A stretch of DNA of 64,000 nucleotides, from the NCBI RefSeq assembly GCF_019320115.1, contig NC_089584.1, positions 78,063,260 through 78,127,259 of the forward strand, written 5' to 3'. Made by a program: the position numbers and the translations under genes. Shown here in pieces: positions 59,621 to 64,000 of this stretch (position 1 is its first letter; every line of letters starts with the position of its first letter). The DNA comes from Miscanthus floridulus (taxonomy: Eukaryota > Streptophyta > Magnoliopsida > Poales > Poaceae). The notes under the pieces were generated by a model. That model saw only the letters and a program-made list of their open reading frames with translations, was not told the DNA's origin and searched no databases.

Positions 59621-62600
59621 GGGGCTCATGACATTCTCTTGCTTTCTTCTCGCGTCATGCCAGATCTACGATCATCCTTTGTCGTCCTATCGATCCAATG
59701 AATCACGCACATTTTACCCTTGTAGGCCAGCCCTTAGGCTAAGATATGCATTCGCAGGCATAGACTCAGGGGGGTGAGGCACATTCCAATTCGAACGGAG
59801 AGTAAGTAAAAGAACAGCTAATGGCAAGCAAATACGCCAACCACACTCTATGTGCAAAGACCCCAAGCACCATTTGTCATAGAATGAGGGACCTGCTTCA
59901 GGCTTCTCCACGTGTACTCGTGGTGGGATGGAACAAGAACTGTTTCCCAAACTCCTTACCTCAACAAGACGCCTCTTAGACCAAGCCTCCTGAACCAGCT
60001 CCAGGGTGAAGTCAGGCACTCACGTGGATAGAGAGCAAAACAAAACGAAGCGCTGCTCTGCCCAAGCGGGTGAAACGGGCAAAATCAAAGCTAACGCCTC
60101 GACCACAGTGTTGGGCCGCATAACGTCTAGCTTTGTGGGCCAGCCCCCAGGCCAGAACATGCACCCGCGCTCGCAAGGCTAATGGAGAAGGAGCACATTC
60201 CAACATGAACAAGAGGAACATAGTCGACAACGTGACGAGATGGGATCACATGCCCCAAGAAGCATGACCCGCTTGAGAACGCTGGGTGCCTCGGCACACA
60301 CTCGAACGGCATATCAGGGCCATTCCACCAGGGTCCGTGGCAATCGCTCCCCTAGAGGGAGGCCAAGCGGGGAGCGACAAGCATGACGCCCCTCTAGATT
60401 GTGGCAGAGCACACCATGGCGCACAGGCACAAATCCCCACAACCCAATAATGGCTCAATAATGAGCCAAGCCAAACAAAATGATTCACGAAGGTTGACAA
60501 CACGGAGATTAAATAGCTTAGGCAAAAAACCCTTCATGCTAGGGATCATCGAGACAAGTTGGTCAAACAACTAACATTTGCAATGCCAAAGGGGAAATCA
60601 GAAAGGGAAACGCATATATCACAGCCTCGGGGGCTTACGCATTTGCTGATTACAACATTGTCCTAATCATTAGGATCATTGGCTTCTAAAGTTGTGAACA
60701 AAAACATCTAGTCTAGTGCGTTATAGGACTAGATGGACCTGAGGTTACAATAATTGTCGGATCCCCCCTACTTGCAATGGGCATCTCATGAAGTGGAGAA
60801 ACCGGTACAAGGTGTCTCTAACCTTCAAAGCTACACCATAAGCAGAAGAGGACTGTAGAAAGAAGCCTTGGGGACTACCGCCTCATAGAGCTTCCTCTAA
60901 CATCTGAGGAAGAGGAGCCCACTAGAAACCACCCTGACGCTACTTTGGGTAGAGCAGGAGAGGTATGCCTAGCGACGAGCTAGTGAGCGAGCCACCAAGT
61001 CAATGCTCAAATGCTCCTAGACCTAGAGCTAGGAGCAGTGTGCCCGCCAGCCATGGGGAAGCCTAGTGGCCTAAGCCTCCCATGGCATCGTTCCTCCCCA
61101 TCTTCATGGAACTTCCTCTAACACCTGTGGTGGACAAACGCCGGCAAGGTGTAGCGGAGCCTGATCTCCGAAGGTCCCTCCCAGCAGCGATGAAGCCATC
61201 GAGACAGACCGTGAACCATGACACCTAATGGAGACAGTCGTTCTCTCACTCGGATTGGATGTCGGGGAAAACTTGGAAGACGGGAAAGAAGTGGGGATGA
61301 GGCGCACTCCCCTCATCTCCCTTGACTTAAATAGACAGCACAAAGATGAAGGCGGAGAAGACGGTGGTCGACGTTCAAGATGGGCGCAAACCCCAAGATG
61401 CACTTGCAATCAAAAGGCAAAAGACGTGGTGGTTCAATTTCCTAGATGACACAAGACCTAGCAACGGTCATAGGAGGTACATCAAACGCATGCGTACACT
61501 TTGCCATTTACTAACCACCTTCTCATAGCATAAGGGAGGCAGAGGCGGCCGAGCGAAAGATTGAGCAGTGGGTGCCAGTGCAGCAACATATCCTAAGTAA
61601 GCCTCATAACCATTTACAAGAGGGCACCACCGAGACACAACATGGCTAGGGGAGGTCGACAACCCCTAGGTTCACACGTCGCGCGACCCTCCGCATCCAC
61701 GACACACGTCGTGCTTAGTAAATCTTCTCTTGGGCTAGCCCTTAGAAGGGCTTGAGGCCACAAAAGGGATAGGGGCAGGGAGGAGATGGGCCCCTATAGC
61801 TCTAATCGGTGGTGCTAAACCACATGACCATCTCTCCCTATGTTCGAGTCGTTTGCTTCGAAGTCTCTAGGGTTGACCCCCTCTAGGGGAGGCATCTTGC
61901 CCTCTGACCACTACGAAGGCAGTTGGGGACCAATGGGATTGATGGCCAATGATTTATGGGATGTCCCACTCGAATTACCCTAGACTCTAACAAGGTGCAC
62001 CACTCCGACCACGTGGTTATGGTGGACAAGCCTCTCCCCGCATGCGGTGAAACCAAACTCGCCTGTAACAAGGCAACATGACCTCCTAGGGTTGACAAGG
62101 GCGCTAGGGAAAAACGGAGTCGAGTCCCCGTGACCCCAAAAAAGGTCAGGGCTAAGCCCCAACCAACTCTACCCTGTGACCCAGGTTTCTAACCTAAGGC
62201 CTGCACCGAAGACTCATAAACCATTAGGGGTCCACGACCTCTCTAGGAGAGATCAAGGAAGCAAAAGGCCGGGGTGATGTGCAATGCGAAACCCAAAAGC
62301 GTGATCATGGCTCGGTCACGTGGAAGAGACAGAAGGTCCATGACCTATGAGCCAACACACAATCGCAGAAAACCTCACAACCATGAACGAAGAGGTCGAG
62401 AAAACACTTTCTCGCGTCAAACCAAAAACCATGACCCTAACCTCATGACCTGGGGGCTCACCACGGGCACCAAGGGAGCATACAGAAAAGGGTCATTCTT
62501 TTTGCCCAACTTCGGGCAGTATAAAAGCGGTCGAGCCACTTGAGACGCACTGAACCACGACACCATTGCCAAGGCAGCACTATCGGGGGCCCAGGAGGCA

Positions 62601-63514
62601 CCTGCTATAGGTGCGGGATGGAAAGAGGCGAGAAATCGCCTCCCGCTCCTCCCCGTAACACCGCAGCCCTACAGGAAGGGGCGCACAGGGACGAAAGAAT
62701 GGGGCGAGAACAAGCCCTTAGGCCACCACCATCATGCTTCGAAAAGCATGAAGGGGACACCATGGGACGGCAACGCCTCCCCCAAACTTAAGGTGGCTTT
62801 CCAAAGTTGTCTACAAGTATGGGGAGAAATTGGAAGTTTTCCTTAGTGCTCGTGCTTTAGCAATTCGAGACCTGCGGGTTTGGGTAAGCGCTTGAATCAC
62901 GAGACCCCATGGTTAGCCTGAGCACCACCCCGGTCCTTCCCTATTCACAAAGTCTCTTCTAGCACCAGTTGTTGGAAGGACAACGCCAGCTCCGGCCACC
63001 ATAGGAGACCCCAAAAGGAACACTCAACGGGAGCCACGTGATCCCCCCCTAAGCTCTTCTCTCCCATTTCCTCTCTCACAACAGGAAGGTGGGAGACGAT
63101 GTGTAGACATAGCGACATGTGATTCAAACGGTGGGGGACTAGTACTTATAGGCCTAGGAGGGATAGAGCAGCTTGAGACCCCCTTGCCGCATGGTGAACC
63201 ATGAAAGGTCATGAACAAGTAGCAAATACCCACATAAGGCCGAGAAAATCGAGACCCTCGCGAAAGCAGGACTAGTACAATGTCGACGAGACCGGTCGAT
63301 CCTGCCTAGGTCACGGGTGCGTACTCCACCGTTAGGATGACCTAACAAAGCAGGACAAGGCACAACATCGACCTACCGCATTGAATGTACCAGCCCACAA
63401 GGGGTTGAGCGCGCGAAGCTCAGAAAGGTCGTTACTACGAACCTGCACTCTAGCACACACATGCATCAGCGCTTTCACGATCACTTCATGATCGCAAAAA
63501 CGCTCAGGGGCTAC
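59621..63514 (+). other. Right internal DNA of W, no coding domains
   Basis: 3.9 kb without recognisable gag, protease, RT, RNase H or integrase; open frames are short and occur on both strands. A degenerate duplication with ~413-bp spacing lies at its left end. Short frames at 62274-62791 are Arg/Gly/His-rich without motifs. The last 11 bp, TCAGGGGCTAC (63504-63514), are the polypurine tract. Confidence 0.5.
59721..60330 (+). repeat. Degenerate two-copy repeat, ~413-bp spacing
   Basis: TGTAGGCCAGCCCTTAGGC at 59721 and TGTGGGCCAGCCCCCAGGC at 60134. Both are followed by a similar AxATGCAxxCGC...GCACATTCCAA segment. The similarity fades after about 100 bp. Confidence 0.5.
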
Positions 63515-64000
63515 TGTCGGGGTTGTAACCCTAGGGTGTCTCAAGGCACCAATTAGTTAGTAGGCCGCGTGGCCCATAACACAATGGCTAATAAAGGCCT
63601 GAACGATCAAGGCCCATTGAAAAGCCGAGCGAAGTGGGAAAGGCACCAAGGCCAGGGTCATCCCTGACCTCTTCCACCCGCCTTAGCACACAGTGCTTGC
63701 AAGAAGCACGACCTCTCCCCGTCACAACCCCTAGGAGGGATGGGGGAAGGTCGAGCACGACTAGGCGCGCGTACTCTAAAAAGAGCAAGCATGCCGCACT
63801 GACCCCGCAAGGACCAAGGGAACAACAGTGATGAGGACATCGCCACGCTGGACACACCGACGCCATGGTCTTCCCCAAGTTGCAATTCATTTCCAACTCA
63901 GCTGCCACGTCGTCCTCGGATTCAGCAGACACGTCGTCACTGTTTCGGTCATAACTTCCTCATACGACATCAAAACGGGCCGTTCTTGGATGCGTTGGAA
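63515..64000 (+). repeat. W 3' LTR, first 486 bp
   Basis: TGTCGGGGTTGTAACCC, collinear with 7145-7480 of the 5' LTR, then continuing past the window. The 5' LTR counterpart loses alignment near ACAACAGT (about 7455), where the two copies differ. Confidence 0.8.

Larger units (their letters stand above)
7145..64000 (+). mobile_element. Gypsy-like LTR retrotransposon W, outermost retroelement, host to all nested insertions
   Basis: 5' LTR 7145-9702 and the first 486 bp of the 3' LTR (63515 onward) share TGTCRGGGTTGTAACC and align at roughly 84% over their first ~117 bp by hand count, which makes W the most diverged LTR pair here. A gypsy-style PBS follows the 5' LTR and a purine-rich tract, TCAGGGGCTAC, precedes the 3' LTR, giving plus orientation. 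Own internal DNA is 9703-~11170 and 59621-63514. No gag or pol domain could be read in either part, so W is either non-autonomous or decayed. Everything between 11.17 and 59.62 kb is later insertions. Confidence 0.75.

Noticed and set aside
59621..63514. W gag/pol in the right internal region
   Set aside because: No RT YxDD, integrase zinc or DDE, or protease motif was found on either strand, so coding was not annotated.
1..64000. CRISPR arrays, prokaryotic operons, phage or toxin-antitoxin systems
   Set aside because: Spliced genes, LTR retrotransposons and MITEs show plant nuclear DNA; no regular short spacer array was seen.

Overview
This is nuclear DNA from a grass. The retrotransposon LTR types (SIRE/Maximus-like Ty1/copia, Tat-like and Tekay/Del-like Ty3/gypsy), CACTA transposons with many subterminal repeats, and a calmodulin-like gene typical of grasses point to the Panicoideae, probably Andropogoneae (sorghum/sugarcane/Miscanthus/maize relatives). 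The species cannot be fixed from sequence alone. No prokaryotic features, rRNA, tRNA or CRISPR were seen.

Left edge (1-2.9 kb): the only gene-like DNA. A calmodulin-like EF-hand fragment on the minus strand (1-~330) is frameshifted and has lost a calcium ligand. A small two-exon gene on the plus strand (1041-1415) encodes a secreted ten-cysteine defensin-like peptide. A 197-bp hAT-type MITE (1951-2147) with an 8-bp target duplication follows, then a Copia-LTR-like fragment.

2.98-6.1 kb: a deleted Copia element on the minus strand (here T1) keeps a full 5' LTR, a broken gag and part of the 3' LTR. At 6735 the left end of a CACTA transposon (V) appears.

7.1-64 kb: one deeply nested retrotransposon block. 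From outside in: W, a gypsy-like element (5' LTR 7145-9702, 3' LTR from 63515 past the window end, its 5' LTR carrying a 1.35-kb CACTA); Z, the 3' end of a plus-strand Copia element (11.17-12.68 kb, resuming 58.83-59.62 kb); Y, a Tekay-like LTR, probably solo (12.68-14.30 and 56.23-58.83 kb); X, a Tat-like gypsy element (14297-56228 with near-matching 5-bp flanks ATGGG/ATGGC) that lacks RT-RNaseH-integrase and carries an antisense, intron-containing plant-mobile-domain gene; A, a SIRE-like Copia element on the minus strand; and TE3, an 8.1-kb non-autonomous Tekay-like element (25773-33917, perfect ACTAA target duplication) inside the 3' LTR of A.

X and A were then partly duplicated. Bases 46793-53082 repeat 19302-25554 at about 94% identity (hand count on one stretch). 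In both copies an LTR of family A sits at the same nucleotide of the X 3' LTR. In copy 1 this locus is LTR-internal-LTR-partial internal; in copy 2 it is a solo LTR with a GAGAT target duplication. The junction at ~46793 joins Copia pol to the X protease with only about 2 bp of exact homology.

Most protein-coding traces here are transposon genes broken by stops and frameshifts. The defensin-like gene is the only one that looks intact. The most informative features are the order of nesting, the duplication junction and the captured antisense gene; I found no sequence that clearly shows an undescribed functional system.
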